NCBI GenBank assembly: GCA_028713595.1
Contig: JAQTNZ010000007.1
Span: forward strand, 1 to 17,173
Direction of reading: 5' to 3'
Origin: Methylovulum sp.
Lineage (GTDB): Bacteria > Pseudomonadota > Gammaproteobacteria > Methylococcales > Methylomonadaceae
Length of the DNA: 17,173 nt
A program made the position numbers and the translations under genes. The notes under the pieces are model-generated. The model saw nothing but the letters and a program-made list of their open reading frames with translations, was not told the origin of the DNA and searched no databases. Positions 1 through 7,834 of this stretch are shown one piece after another (position 1 is the first letter of the stretch; the number at the start of each line of letters is the position of its first letter).

Positions 1-169
1 TGATGTCTACGGGGTGCGCCTGACCGAAAGCATCCTTGCCGGCCTGACCGCCCGCGCCGTAGTGGTGATTGATGCGGATGACCGTATCCTTTACACCGAA
101 TTGGTTAACGAACTGGCGCACGAACCCGATTATGACAGTGCGCTGAAAGTGTTGGCGACGTTGGCATAA
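1..169 (+). CDS. tpx: Thiol peroxidase, 3' end only
   Basis: The reading frame entering from the left edge (codons from base 2) encodes the last 55 residues of a protein and stops at TAA 167-169. The segment YGV...[11 protein letters not shown], then [16 protein letters not shown], matches the C-terminal end of atypical 2-Cys peroxiredoxins of the Tpx family, where the E. coli protein has a closely similar [11 protein letters not shown] and EPDYEAAL ending. Tpx reduces lipid and other hydroperoxides using thioredoxin, in the periplasm or cytoplasm depending on the species. The catalytic cysteines lie outside the window, so they cannot be checked. No U-tract terminator is visible directly after the stop. 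The identity rests on my recollection of the family C-terminus, and I am fairly sure of it. Confidence 0.85.
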   Translation, partial: DVYGVRLTESILAGLTARAVVVIDADDRILYTELVNELAHEPDYDSALKVLATLA

Positions 170-258
170 TTCGCCACCCTAATATTCCTTACCATACATT
201 AAAGATAGTGTCGGCCTTTAGCAGCTATCTGCCAATTTACGGCAAAATCAGGTAAACT

Positions 259-273
259 GCTGATATTATCAGC
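259..273. repeat. 15-bp palindrome, possible operator
   Basis: GCTGAT and ATCAGC are perfect inverted 6-bp arms around ATT. The AT-rich symmetrical site lies between tpx and oadG, about 160 bp upstream of the candidate oadG promoter and about 90 bp after the tpx stop. It could be a regulator site or chance; arms of this length are not rare. Confidence 0.3.
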
Positions 274-434
274 GATAACACCTAAGCAAGAGAAGTTAGT
301 ACGGCATAAAACCTGCTTGCCTATCCATAAAGCTATCCTAACATGGCTCGTCACAGCGCGTCTAAACGTCCGGCCAGACCCGCTATAGTGCTTGCCCTTA
401 CGCTTTTACCTCCCCCCGTTATCGTCACATAAGT

Positions 435-462
435 TTGTTTAGCCCCGCGTTTTATGGATAAT
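435..462 (+). promoter_or_regulatory. Candidate sigma70 promoter for oadGAB
   Basis: TTGTTT (435-440) and GATAAT (457-462) are separated by 16 bp, the -10 matching five of six consensus positions and the -35 three. It lies 41 bp upstream of the oadG start and would give a leader of roughly 35 nt carrying the AAAGGA ribosome site at 489-494. Confidence 0.4.
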
Positions 463-503
463 GTGCCTTTAACAGATTAAGTTATATGAAAGGATGACAC
501 GAT

Positions 504-740
504 ATGGCAGAATTAATGAGCAGTGGCATTGAATTGATGTTTGCAGGCATGGGTATCGTATTTTTGTTTTTGACGATGTTGGTGTTTGCGATTAACCTAA
601 TGTCCTCGTTGGTGCAGCGATTTTTTCCAGAAGCACCGCCCACCCCGGCAACGCCCCACTCCGCCCCCAGCAATATCGCTGATAAGGCGACCGTGGCGGC
701 CATCATCGCCGCCGTACACCAGTATCGCCAGAAAAAATAA
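504..740 (+). CDS. oadG: Oxaloacetate decarboxylase gamma subunit
   Basis: This 78-residue protein has one hydrophobic membrane segment near the N-terminus (about residues 9-34, ELMFAGMGIVFLFLTMLVFAI), a proline-rich middle, and a C-terminal segment VAAIIAAVHQYRQKK. That is the layout of the small OadG subunit, which anchors and assembles the Na+-pumping oxaloacetate decarboxylase and, in characterised enzymes, binds Zn through C-terminal histidines. Only one histidine (about residue 72) is visible here, fewer than in the Klebsiella protein. An AAAGGA ribosome site (489-494) supports the start. It heads an oadG-oadA-oadB cluster, the usual order, with oadA 124 bp downstream. Sequence alone would be weak evidence for so short a protein; the context makes the call firm. 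Confidence 0.9.
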   Translation: MAELMSSGIELMFAGMGIVFLFLTMLVFAINLMSSLVQRFFPEAPPTPATPHSAPSNIADKATVAAIIAAVHQYRQKK

Positions 741-744
741 GCCG

Positions 745-762
745 TTGCCGACACATCGGCAA
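745..762 (+). other. Intercistronic hairpin between oadG and oadA
   Basis: TTGCCGA and TCGGCAA form a perfect 7-bp stem with a CACA tetraloop, starting 4 bp after the oadG stop. No U-tract follows, so it is not a canonical terminator. It could protect the upstream message end, reduce read-through, or be a processing site that helps set different subunit amounts. Confidence 0.45.
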
Positions 763-864
763 TCCGCTTGCGTTTATTTAGAAAATGCCCGACACACTGT
801 ATCCAACCGACCTTGGCGGTCAAATGATTAAAGACTCATAAAAGTATTCTAGGAGAAACACAAC

Positions 865-2655
865 ATGGTCAAACCAACAACAATGCCCTTAAAGCTTACT
901 GAGGTCGTCTTGCGGGACGCACATCAGTCTATTCTGGCGACAAGGTTGCGTATCGAGGATATGTTGCCGATTTGTGCAAAACTGGATGATATTGGGTATT
1001 GGTCCATCGAATCTTGGGGTGGGGCCACGTTTGACGCCTGTATCCGTTATTTGGGCGAAGATCCTTGGGAACGTTTGCGCTTACTGAAAGCGGCGATGCC
1101 GAAAACCCCGCAACAAATGCTCTTGCGTGGGCAAAACATCCTAGGCTATCGCCATTATGCCGATGATGTGGTCGATAAGTTTGTTGAGCGTTGCGTGATT
1201 AATGGTATTGATGTGTTCCGTATTTTTGATGCCATGAATGACATGCGCAATATCGAACATGCCGTAAAAGCCGTGCTGACCACCGATGCCCATGCCCAAG
1301 GCACTATTTCTTACACCACCAGCCCCGTGCATACCCTGGACTCGTGGGTAGATTTGGGCAAACAGATCGAAGACATGGGCGCCCATTCCATTTGTATCAA
1401 GGACATGGCGGGGCTACTAAAGCCCTATGAAGCCTTCGAACTCGTCTCCCGCCTTAAAACCAGCACCCACATCCCCATCCACCTGCATTCCCACGCCACC
1501 ACCGGCCTTAGCGTCGCCAGCATCATGAAAGCGGCGGAAGCGGGCATTGACAATGTTGATACCGCCATCTCTTCCCTCAGCATGACTTATGGGCATAGCG
1601 CGACCGAAACCATCGTCGCCGCACTGGCAGGCACTGAACGCGATACGGGCCTGGATTTAATCAAGTTGGAAGAGATAGCCGCTTATTTCCGTGACATCCG
1701 CAAAAAATACGCACAGTTTGAAGGCAGCCTCAAAGGCGTGGACAGCCGTATCCTCATCGCCCAAGTGCCGGGCGGTATGTTGACCAATATGGAAAGCCAG
1801 TTAAAAGAGCAAGGCGCGTCCGACAAGTTTGATGAAGTGATCCAAGAAATCCCCCGTGTCCGCGCAGATTTGGGCTTTATCCCACTGGTCACGCCGACCT
1901 CGCAAATTGTCGGCACCCAAGCCGTAATTAATGTCATGAGCGGTGAGCGTTACAAAACTATCACCAAAGAAACCGCCGGTGTCTTAAAGGGCGAGTACGG
2001 TGCGACCCCCGCCCCAGTCAATAAAGAACTGCAAGCGCGGGTGCTGAACGGGGCGCAACCGATAGTGTGCCGTCCGGCAGATTTACTGGCGGCGGAAATG
2101 CACAAGCTGATTGCCGAAGTGCAGGAAAAAGCCCAAGCAGAAGGTGTAAAGCTGGCAGAGAACATCGAAGAAGACGCGCTGATTAACGGCATGTTTGCCC
2201 AAGTGGGCTGGAAATTTTTGGTCAATCGGGGTAATCCCGCCGCTTTTGAGGCCGCCCCTAACCCCGAAGCCTTCGCCGCTGCCAACGTGCCGCCCGCCGA
2301 ACCCGAAAAACCCAAAGGCATCGAGACTTATACGGTCAATGTCGATGGCAGAAATTTCAATGTGGCGGTAGGCCCTGGCGGAGCCGCTTTAACCATCCAA
2401 GCCCCGCTCGAAGAAGCCACTCCCCAAGTTTTGGTCGCCCATGACGGGGCGGTGGTTTACGCGCCAATGGCGGGTAATATCCTGAAAATCTTGGTCAGTG
2501 AAGGCAGTATTGTGACCGAAGGCGAAATTGTCGTCATTATGGAAGCCATGAAAATGGAAACCGAAGTGCGTTCCAAATTTGCGGGCATCGTCAGCGCCGT
2601 CCATGTTAAAGAAGGCGGCGCGGTCGCTGGCGGCAATGCCCTGATTTCCTTATAA
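865..2655 (+). CDS. oadA: Oxaloacetate decarboxylase alpha subunit, biotinylated
   Basis: The 596-residue protein carries the carboxyltransferase step: it moves CO2 from oxaloacetate to biotin, and the membrane beta subunit then releases it. Residues 10-290 form the carboxyltransferase barrel, with the metal-binding RDAHQS motif (Asp18), the likely carbamylated Lys179 in IKDMAG, and the HLHSHATTG metal ligands (His208, His210). A conserved OadA/PycB domain follows to about 470, then a Pro/Ala/Glu-rich linker, and a biotinyl domain at about 525-596 with EAMKME, biotin on Lys563, about 34 residues from the end as usual. AGGAG at 851-855 lies nine bases before the first ATG and supports that start over the Met at residue 7. 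The same domain plan occurs in pyruvate carboxylase subunit B, but the flanking oadG and oadB decide for the decarboxylase. Confidence 0.96.
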   Translation: MVKPTTMPLKLTEVVLRDAHQSILATRLRIEDMLPICAKLDDIGYWSIESWGGATFDACIRYLGEDPWERLRLLKAAMPKTPQQMLLRGQNILGYRHYADDVVDKFVERCVINGIDVFRIFDAMNDMRNIEHAVKAVLTTDAHAQGTISYTTSPVHTLDSWVDLGKQIEDMGAHSICIKDMAGLLKPYEAFELVSRLKTSTHIPIHLHSHATTGLSVASIMKAAEAGIDNVDTAISSLSMTYGHSATETIVAALAGTERDTGLDLIKLEEIAAYFRDIRKKYAQFEGSLKGVDSRILIAQVPGGMLTNMESQLKEQGASDKFDEVIQEIPRVRADLGFIPLVTPTSQIVGTQAVINVMSGERYKTITKETAGVLKGEYGATPAPVNKELQARVLNGAQPIVCRPADLLAAEMHKLIAEVQEKAQAEGVKLAENIEEDALINGMFAQVGWKFLVNRGNPAAFEAAPNPEAFAAANVPPAEPEKPKGIETYTVNVDGRNFNVAVGPGGAALTIQAPLEEATPQVLVAHDGAVVYAPMAGNILKILVSEGSIVTEGEIVVIMEAMKMETEVRSKFAGIVSAVHVKEGGAVAGGNALISL

Positions 2656-2678
2656 CCTTGTATAGATGACGGATATTT

Positions 2679-3806
2679 ATGGAAAATCTCATTTCACTTT
2701 GGCACAGCACAGGGCTTTATAACTTCACTGGCGGTCAGGCGTTTATGATGCTGGTCGGGTTTTTGCTCTTATACTTGGCGATTAAAAAAGGTTTTGAACC
2801 GTTATTGTTATTGCCGATAGGCTTTGGCGCCATCCTCAGCAATATTCCGGTAGCGGGTATCGCCGAAGAGGGCGGGCTGTTGTATTACCTGTATTTCGGC
2901 ATTAAATTGGGAATTTTTCCATTGCTTATCTTCATGGGCGTAGGCGCGATGACCGACTTCGGGCCCATGCTTGCTAACCCTAAGACCTTATTATTGGGGG
3001 CGGCGGCACAATTTGGCATTTTTGCCTCCTTGCTCGGTGCCTTAGCTTTAAATGCCGTGCCGGGCTTGGAGTTTTCGCTTAAAGATGCGGCGGCGATAGG
3101 CATTATCGGTGGTGCTGACGGGCCGACGGCGATTTATGTCGCTTCCAAGTTGTCCCCCGATTTGCTGGGTGCCATTGCCGTGGCCGCCTATTCTTACATG
3201 GCCTTGGTGCCGCTGATCCAACCGCCCATTATGCGGGCGTTGACCACCGAAGACGAGCGCAAGATTGAAATGCAGCAAATGCGGGCGGTCAGCAAGACTG
3301 AAAAAATTGTTTTTCCGTTGATGTTGCTGTTGCTGTCAATTTTGCTGTTACCGTCGGCAACACCGCTGATCGGCATGTTTGCATTAGGCAATTTGATGAA
3401 CACCTGCGGCGTGGTCGAGCGTTTAAGCCAAACCGCGCAAAATGAGCTGATTAATATCGTCACCATTTTCTTAGGCCTGTCAGTAGGTTCCAAACTCAGC
3501 GCCGATGCGTTTTTGCAACTCCAAACCCTAGGGATTTTAGGCTTGGGGGCGGTGGCGTTCGCCATCGGCACGGCTTCTGGGGTGATTATGGCAAAAATCA
3601 TGAACAAGTTCAGCGATACCCCCATCAACCCCCTGATCGGCGCGGCGGGTGTCTCCGCCGTACCGATGGCGGCACGGGTGGCGAACAAACTGGGCTTGGA
3701 AAGCAACCCGCACAATTTCCTGTTGATGCACGCTATGGGCCCTAACGTAGCGGGTGTAATCGGTTCGGCAGTAGCCGCTGGGGTACTGTTAAGCTTGATT
3801 AAATAG
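2679..3806 (+). CDS. oadB: Oxaloacetate decarboxylase beta subunit, Na+ pump
   Basis: This very hydrophobic 375-residue protein is the integral membrane subunit that decarboxylates carboxybiotin and exports Na+ (about two per turnover in characterised enzymes). It shows many membrane segments and the family's signature [13 protein letters not shown] at about 141-153; Asp147 corresponds to the Na+-site aspartate (Asp203 in the longer Klebsiella numbering). The length is that of the shorter beta subunits lacking an N-terminal extension. The gene follows oadA by 23 bp with only a weak ribosome site (ACGGA), so translation may depend on the upstream gene. It ends 18 bp before the convergent ctaA, the two sharing a short hairpin at their 3' ends. 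Related decarboxylases of methylmalonyl- or glutaconyl-CoA use similar beta subunits, but the alpha subunit here points to oxaloacetate. Confidence 0.96.
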   Translation: MENLISLWHSTGLYNFTGGQAFMMLVGFLLLYLAIKKGFEPLLLLPIGFGAILSNIPVAGIAEEGGLLYYLYFGIKLGIFPLLIFMGVGAMTDFGPMLANPKTLLLGAAAQFGIFASLLGALALNAVPGLEFSLKDAAAIGIIGGADGPTAIYVASKLSPDLLGAIAVAAYSYMALVPLIQPPIMRALTTEDERKIEMQQMRAVSKTEKIVFPLMLLLLSILLLPSATPLIGMFALGNLMNTCGVVERLSQTAQNELINIVTIFLGLSVGSKLSADAFLQLQTLGILGLGAVAFAIGTASGVIMAKIMNKFSDTPINPLIGAAGVSAVPMAARVANKLGLESNPHNFLLMHAMGPNVAGVIGSAVAAGVLLSLIK

Positions 3807-3818
3807 GCGGTTTAGATA

Positions 3819-3840
3819 AGCGGGCTAGACGCTGCCCGCT
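3819..3840. terminator. Weak bidirectional terminator between oadB and ctaA
   Basis: AGCGGGC (3819-3825) and GCCCGCT (3834-3840) form a perfect 7-bp GC-rich stem with an 8-nt loop between two convergent genes, overlapping the last codons of ctaA. The U-tract is minimal on both strands (TT on plus, TTAT on minus), so efficiency is uncertain. Confidence 0.5.
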
Positions 3841-4817
3841 TTACCCTGCTGTGCATAATTCAGGCATATAAACAGAAAAAACTGAAAACCAAAAATCATA
3901 TTCGCCATCAATAAATGCACGGGCTGGGCAATGGCGGGCATCCCTAGACGATCCAGCGACACCCCCGCCAAAATGGCGGTGATAATTAAGGTTGCTAAGG
4001 CATAAGCTGTGCGTAACAGCACAGTGCCTTGGGCAACCTGCTGACGCAATTTCCAAACTATCCAAAGATTAGTGAACAGGATCAGCGAGGAAAACGAGCG
4101 GTGTACATAAAAAATGAGGGGGAAATCATCGCGCCAATATTGGCGGTCGATATAGCTATGTTCGTGGGCGATAAAATCGACCGCTTCCCTAATTTGCGTA
4201 CCCATAGCCACTTGCACTAAAGTCATGACCATAGCCACTTGCAGGACGGTTTTAACAGTGGTCGGCAAAGTGCCTATATCAAGCTGGCGGATAAAATCAC
4301 GTTGCGAGCGGGTGATGGTGTAAATCAGCAAAGCGACAATACCTAGGGCCAACAGCATGTGCAGGGTAATCATGATGGGTTTAAGGTTGCTGGCCACCAC
4401 GGTCGAACCTAGCCAGCCTTGAAATCCCACCAGAAAAAAACTGCTTAAGGCCAAATAAAAAATGGTTTTGTCGGTTTTGAGAAATATCCTAGATGACCAA
4501 GCGGTCAGAAAAATCAACAAACCGATAGTGACACCCACCAAGCGGTTAGTGTATTCCGTCCACGTTTTCACAGGGTTGAATTGGGTGTTTTCATAACCGC
4601 GTTGGGCGTAGATTTCATGGTAATTGGCGGGCAGTTGCGCTTCATCAGTCGGCGGTATCCATTGCCCGAAACAGGTCGGCCAGTCTGGGCAGCCCATACC
4701 CGCACCCGAGGCCCGAACAATACCACCGGCCAAAATGACCAAATAGACCGAAAAAATGGTAAGCGTGCCTAAGCGGCGGAAACGGATGATGGCTTGGTTA
4801 TCTAGGAGTGATGTCAT
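3825..4817 (-). CDS. ctaA: Heme A synthase (COX15/CtaA family)
   Basis: The 330-residue membrane protein makes heme A from heme O for aa3-type cytochrome oxidases. It has about eight membrane segments in two four-helix halves. Seen directly: the N-terminal loop AGMGCPDWPTCFGQWIPP with its cysteine pair (Cys43, Cys49), then WTEYTNRL with Glu89, and histidines His153 (TLHMLLA), His239 (YVHRSF) and His301 (PVHLLMAN), the usual heme-ligand positions. At the first ligand position, where Bacillus and human enzymes have His (EXXHR), this protein has Asn91; the EYxNRL form is, as I recall, typical of one subgroup of the family. No oxidase subunit, ctaB or cox11 gene lies next to it. It sits 44 bp downstream of ygfZ on the same strand and converges on oadB. 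No clear ribosome site precedes the start. Confidence 0.93.
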   Translation of the reverse strand: MTSLLDNQAIIRFRRLGTLTIFSVYLVILAGGIVRASGAGMGCPDWPTCFGQWIPPTDEAQLPANYHEIYAQRGYENTQFNPVKTWTEYTNRLVGVTIGLLIFLTAWSSRIFLKTDKTIFYLALSSFFLVGFQGWLGSTVVASNLKPIMITLHMLLALGIVALLIYTITRSQRDFIRQLDIGTLPTTVKTVLQVAMVMTLVQVAMGTQIREAVDFIAHEHSYIDRQYWRDDFPLIFYVHRSFSSLILFTNLWIVWKLRQQVAQGTVLLRTAYALATLIITAILAGVSLDRLGMPAIAQPVHLLMANMIFGFQFFLFICLNYAQQGKAGSV

Positions 4818-4861
4818 AATCGGTTCGGCAAAAGGTTAAAGGGACAAAAGGTGGGGGCTTA

Positions 4862-5839
4862 TTATGCCGACAGCACCGAAGCCGCCGCAAACGGCAAAAC
4901 CGTCAACGGCTCGCCAGTCACCAATTTTAACGGATAGCCAGCGTTTTCGCTTACCCCCCCTTTTTCGGTCAGCTGCACCACTATCAGCAACAGGCAGTGT
5001 TGCCCATCGGCCTGAGCCATCAACACTTGCCCGACAGTGTCATTATGCGCATCTAAGATGTTAGTGTTCGCTGCGGGCGCGGGGGCTGAGGTTTGCGCCA
5101 ATAACAGGCCGCGCTTGCTCTTGCCCAGATAATGGGTGCGGGCAATGACTTCTTGGCCTGTGTAACAGCCTTTGCTAAAGCTAATACCGCCAAGTTTGTC
5201 CAGATTGAACATTTGCGGGACAAATTCTTCCGAGGTGGCGGCACTTAGCCACGGGATGCCACAGCTTATATCGCGTAACCGCCAATAGGCCGGATTTTCC
5301 GCCGTATAGCCTTGCTGGCTGTGTGTTGTCCAAAAAGCCATGGCCGCATCAGGCTCGGCCAAAACCAAGGTGCGACCGTCAAGCAGGACACTGATAACCG
5401 TGTCTTGACGGGTGGACAGCCAGCCATCTTGGGGTGTCGGGCTTAGCCCTAACAGGCAATAGGCCTCCGTGTTATCAGTCAGCGTAACGGACGAGCGCAA
5501 GATAAACAGGCTGAGGCGTTTTTTTAACGTCTCCAGCAACTCCAGCGGCACCAACAAATGGAAAACATCGGCTTGTTTGATGAGCAAAAACGTGGCGATG
5601 GCGCGGCCTTTGTGGTTGCACACCGCCGCTAGGCTGCTTCGGGTTTCGCTAACATCGTTGATATTGCAGGTTATCTGGCCTTGCAATAAGGTCGCCGCAT
5701 CTTTGCCGCTGACCGTCAGCACCCCTAAGTACGCCAAAGGGCATAAGCGTTGCTCGCCGGATGGCATAGGCATGATGTCTGTAGAGGTGTTGCAATCGGC
5801 TTGGGCTGACAGCAGGAAGTTTTGCCAAATGGGATTCAT
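4862..5839 (-). CDS. ygfZ: tRNA-modifying/Fe-S maintenance protein YgfZ
   Basis: This 325-residue protein belongs to the folate-binding YgfZ/GcvT-like family, which in E. coli helps make or repair certain iron-sulfur enzymes such as the tRNA methylthiotransferase MiaB. The signature KGCYTGQE lies at 223-230 with the key Cys225, followed by VIARTHYLGKSKRGL. The N-terminal half shows the GcvT-like fold pattern around VSGKDAATLLQGQITCNI (44-60). The length agrees with the E. coli protein (326 residues). It lies 52 bp downstream of rnd and 44 bp upstream of ctaA, all on the minus strand, so they may be co-transcribed. No good ribosome site is seen before the ATG. An iron-sulfur repair protein beside a heme-synthesis gene is plausible but may be coincidence. 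Confidence 0.93.
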   Translation of the reverse strand: MNPIWQNFLLSAQADCNTSTDIMPMPSGEQRLCPLAYLGVLTVSGKDAATLLQGQITCNINDVSETRSSLAAVCNHKGRAIATFLLIKQADVFHLLVPLELLETLKKRLSLFILRSSVTLTDNTEAYCLLGLSPTPQDGWLSTRQDTVISVLLDGRTLVLAEPDAAMAFWTTHSQQGYTAENPAYWRLRDISCGIPWLSAATSEEFVPQMFNLDKLGGISFSKGCYTGQEVIARTHYLGKSKRGLLLAQTSAPAPAANTNILDAHNDTVGQVLMAQADGQHCLLLIVVQLTEKGGVSENAGYPLKLVTGEPLTVLPFAAASVLSA

Positions 5840-5891
5840 AGTCTGATGCCAATTTTTAAAAGTAGTTTATCCACCGCAAAATACCAAGGGC

Positions 5892-7052
5892 TTAGCCGCC
5901 CGCATTGATAATTGCCAATTTATCCGCCTGAATCCCCAACAACAATTCACCTTTGAGCAAACCCACCAGCTCCTTGCCCGCCATGGTATAGCGCCAGCCA
6001 TGCAATAACGGACAGTCGTCATCGTCATCAAGCAATAACACTTCCAAATCTTTACGGGTCGCCAGTATGCTAGGGTTTAAGGCGTTTTCTTCGGCGCGTA
6101 CCCGCACCAAGGCCGTTAAAATATCCAATATCGCTTCTTGTTGCTGGTTTTTTTTTGCCGCCCTGCCCTCCACGCTTAAGGGAATGGGTGGCTGGTTTTT
6201 GGCGGCGGTGATGAGTTGGCAAAGATCTTTGCCATAACGGCGCACCACGCTTTCATTAATGCCGCGCACCGCCAGCAAATCGCCGACCGTTTCCGGTTGC
6301 AGTTTGGCGATGTCAAACAGCAACTCATCACGCAACAGCCAACTTTTCGGGCGGTCTTCCTGTTGGGCGGTTTTTTCGCGCCATTCGGTGATGGCTTGGA
6401 TAATCGACAACTGACGGCCTGTCAGCTTATTTTTGCCTTTGATTTTTAGCCAGGCGTTGGCAGGGTCAATCTGGTAAATGTCAGGGTTGGAGAGTTCGGC
6501 AAAATCGTGCTGCAACCAATCGCTACGTCCCAATTCGGCCAGTTTTTGCAGCATGATTTGGTAAATCTGGCACAAATAAATGACATCATCGGCGGCGTAT
6601 TCGATTTGCGCCTCGCTTAAGGGGCGTTTGCTCCAATCGGCACGGGTGTGGGCTTTGCTTAAATTGACATTCAGCAGACTCGACACCAACATCGCGTAAC
6701 CGGGGTTATCCTGATAACCCAACAGCGGTGCCGCGACTTGGGTGTCGAAAATCGGGGAGGGCAACTTGCCACGGATTTGGTAGAAAATTTCCAAATCCTG
6801 ACGGCAAGAATGGAATACCTTAACGATAGCCGGATTTTCCAGCGCCGTAAATAACGCGTCCAAATCGGGCAAGGCAATCGGGTCAACACAAGCCACCCAA
6901 TCCGGTGTGGCGATTTGCAGCAGGCAAAACTTGGGGTAGTAGGTTTTTTCGCGTAAAAATTCGGTGTCCAAGGCCAGCCACGCACAGTCGCGTATCAACG
7001 CGCACAAGGCGGTCAGTTTTTCGGGGGTGTTTATATAGTTGATGGTGGTCAT
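5892..7052 (-). CDS. rnd: Ribonuclease D
   Basis: This 386-residue enzyme is a 3'-to-5' exoribonuclease that trims tRNA precursors and other small structured RNAs in the cytoplasm. The DEDDy catalytic residues are visible: Asp29 and Glu31 in LALDTEFL, Asp86 in HSCRQDLE, and Tyr152 with Asp156 in YAADDVIYL. An HRDC domain follows at about 210-290, with a second helical region to the end, as in E. coli RNase D (375 residues). A perfect TATAAT lies only 14 bp upstream of the ATG, and no Shine-Dalgarno site is seen, so the message from that promoter would have a very short leader. The gene upstream on the same strand, 56 bp away, encodes an RNA-binding protein. Confidence 0.96.
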   Translation of the reverse strand: MTTINYINTPEKLTALCALIRDCAWLALDTEFLREKTYYPKFCLLQIATPDWVACVDPIALPDLDALFTALENPAIVKVFHSCRQDLEIFYQIRGKLPSPIFDTQVAAPLLGYQDNPGYAMLVSSLLNVNLSKAHTRADWSKRPLSEAQIEYAADDVIYLCQIYQIMLQKLAELGRSDWLQHDFAELSNPDIYQIDPANAWLKIKGKNKLTGRQLSIIQAITEWREKTAQQEDRPKSWLLRDELLFDIAKLQPETVGDLLAVRGINESVVRRYGKDLCQLITAAKNQPPIPLSVEGRAAKKNQQQEAILDILTALVRVRAEENALNPSILATRKDLEVLLLDDDDDCPLLHGWRYTMAGKELVGLLKGELLLGIQADKLAIINAGG

Positions 7053-7066
7053 ACAGTTATCAGGGC

Positions 7067-7072
7067 ATTATA
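7067..7072 (-). promoter_or_regulatory. Candidate -10 element for rnd
   Basis: TATAAT is read on the minus strand, ending 14 bp before the rnd ATG; no acceptable -35 hexamer is found 16-18 bp upstream (GCCTGT at 17). If used, the transcript would start about 7 nt before the start codon. Confidence 0.3.
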
Positions 7073-7077
7073 GGGGT

Positions 7078-7098
7078 AGGGCCGCCCGGACAGGCGGC
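7078..7098 (-). other. GC-rich hairpin between the RNA-binding gene and rnd
   Basis: On the minus strand GCCGCC, TGTCCG, GGCGGC form a 6-bp all-GC stem with a 6-nt loop, just after the stop of the RNA-binding protein gene and before the rnd -10 element. No U-tract follows. It may slow transcription or separate the two messages. The boundaries given are approximate by a few bases. Confidence 0.3.
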
Positions 7099-7108
7099 GG
7101 GCAAAGCA

Positions 7109-7663
7109 TCAGTCAGGTTCCATCTCGCCCATCGCCTTGCCAGATTTCGGGGGGCGCGGTTTGCTACGGCGGCGATGCAAATTGCTCCGTTTTTTATAGC
7201 GGGGTTTGATGCGTTTTATCGCCAGTGGCCGCCCGTTAATTTCCACCGTTTTCAGGTGCTGGAAAATATCCGCCGGCATGGCATCGGGCAAATCTATCAG
7301 CGTATAGAGGCTGCGGATATTAATGTTGTTAATATTGTTTTTATCAACGCCAGATTCTTCGACCAGCACCTTTTTCAAGGTGTCCACCGTCAGTTGATGC
7401 TGAACACCCAAATCCAAACGGTAACGCACCATCTTAATGGGATTGGCCGCCTCGGTGGGCATAATCTTGGCCGGTGGTGGCGGCTGGATTAAGTGCAACA
7501 AAGCGGCGGCACAAGACAACACATCGGTGTCCAAGTCGGCGGCTAGGTTTTTCACCTGGAGACGTTGTTTGGCTAGGGGAGCCGTTGCCAAGATGGTTTG
7601 TAAACGCCCCATCAACAGCTCTGGTGTTAAGCTAGGCTCAGGAGCTTGGTAGCTGTCATTCAT
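7109..7663 (-). CDS. Orphan DeaD-tail protein with DbpA-type RNA-binding domain
   Basis: The 184-residue protein resembles only the C-terminal part of a DEAD-box RNA helicase. Residues 78-151 (MVRYRLDLG... through LYTLIDLPDAMPADIFQHLKTVEINGRPLAIKRI) match the DbpA/DeaD RNA-binding domain, an RRM-like fold. Residues 15-60 are helical and end in DVLSCAAALLHL, resembling the DeaD dimerisation segment (LETLAAALLKM in E. coli). A basic tail follows at 152-176 (KPRYKKRSNLHRRRSKPRPPKSGK). No helicase motif (GKT, DEAD, SAT, HRIGR) is present, and none appears upstream on this strand, where surA ends 171 bp away, so this is not the end of a split helicase. It probably binds structured RNA as a dimer, perhaps ribosomal or tRNA precursors given the neighbouring RNase D. 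The function is inferred, not known. Confidence 0.8.
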   Translation of the reverse strand: MNDSYQAPEPSLTPELLMGRLQTILATAPLAKQRLQVKNLAADLDTDVLSCAAALLHLIQPPPPAKIMPTEAANPIKMVRYRLDLGVQHQLTVDTLKKVLVEESGVDKNNINNINIRSLYTLIDLPDAMPADIFQHLKTVEINGRPLAIKRIKPRYKKRSNLHRRRSKPRPPKSGKAMGEMEPD

Positions 7664-7834
7664 CCTGTTTTACACGGTTTTATTTAATTAAGGCGCTTTA
7701 AGGCGAGTGCCGATGCCGCTGAGTTGGCCTTACTGTCACACGATGGCCAGCACTTGTCAGACCACAGCCCACAAGGTCCGGCTTGGTGATCGGAGCGGCG
7801 GCCCTATGCCCCTTCCCGAATAAGATTCGTAAGG

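Larger units (their letters stand above)
170..503. other. 334-bp non-coding stretch upstream of oadG
   Basis: No open frame with a ribosome site or a recognisable product is visible on either strand. The stretch holds a 15-bp palindrome at 259-273 (GCTGAT, ATT, ATCAGC) and, near its right end, a promoter-like pair before oadG. The middle part (about 300-430) is mixed sequence without tRNA, repeat or terminator structure that I can recognise. It is longer than needed for a simple promoter, so it could hold a leader or a small RNA, but nothing in it proves that. Confidence 0.5.

Noticed and set aside
482..823. Minus-strand open frame of 113 codons covering oadG
   Set aside because: It is the antisense shadow of oadG and runs through the oadG-oadA gap; no recognisable domain and no ribosome site.
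7664..7834. Remnant of pdxA or another gene after surA
   Set aside because: The 171 bp show no frame resembling PdxA or RsmA; only a weak CGAAT/ATTCG inverted repeat is visible.
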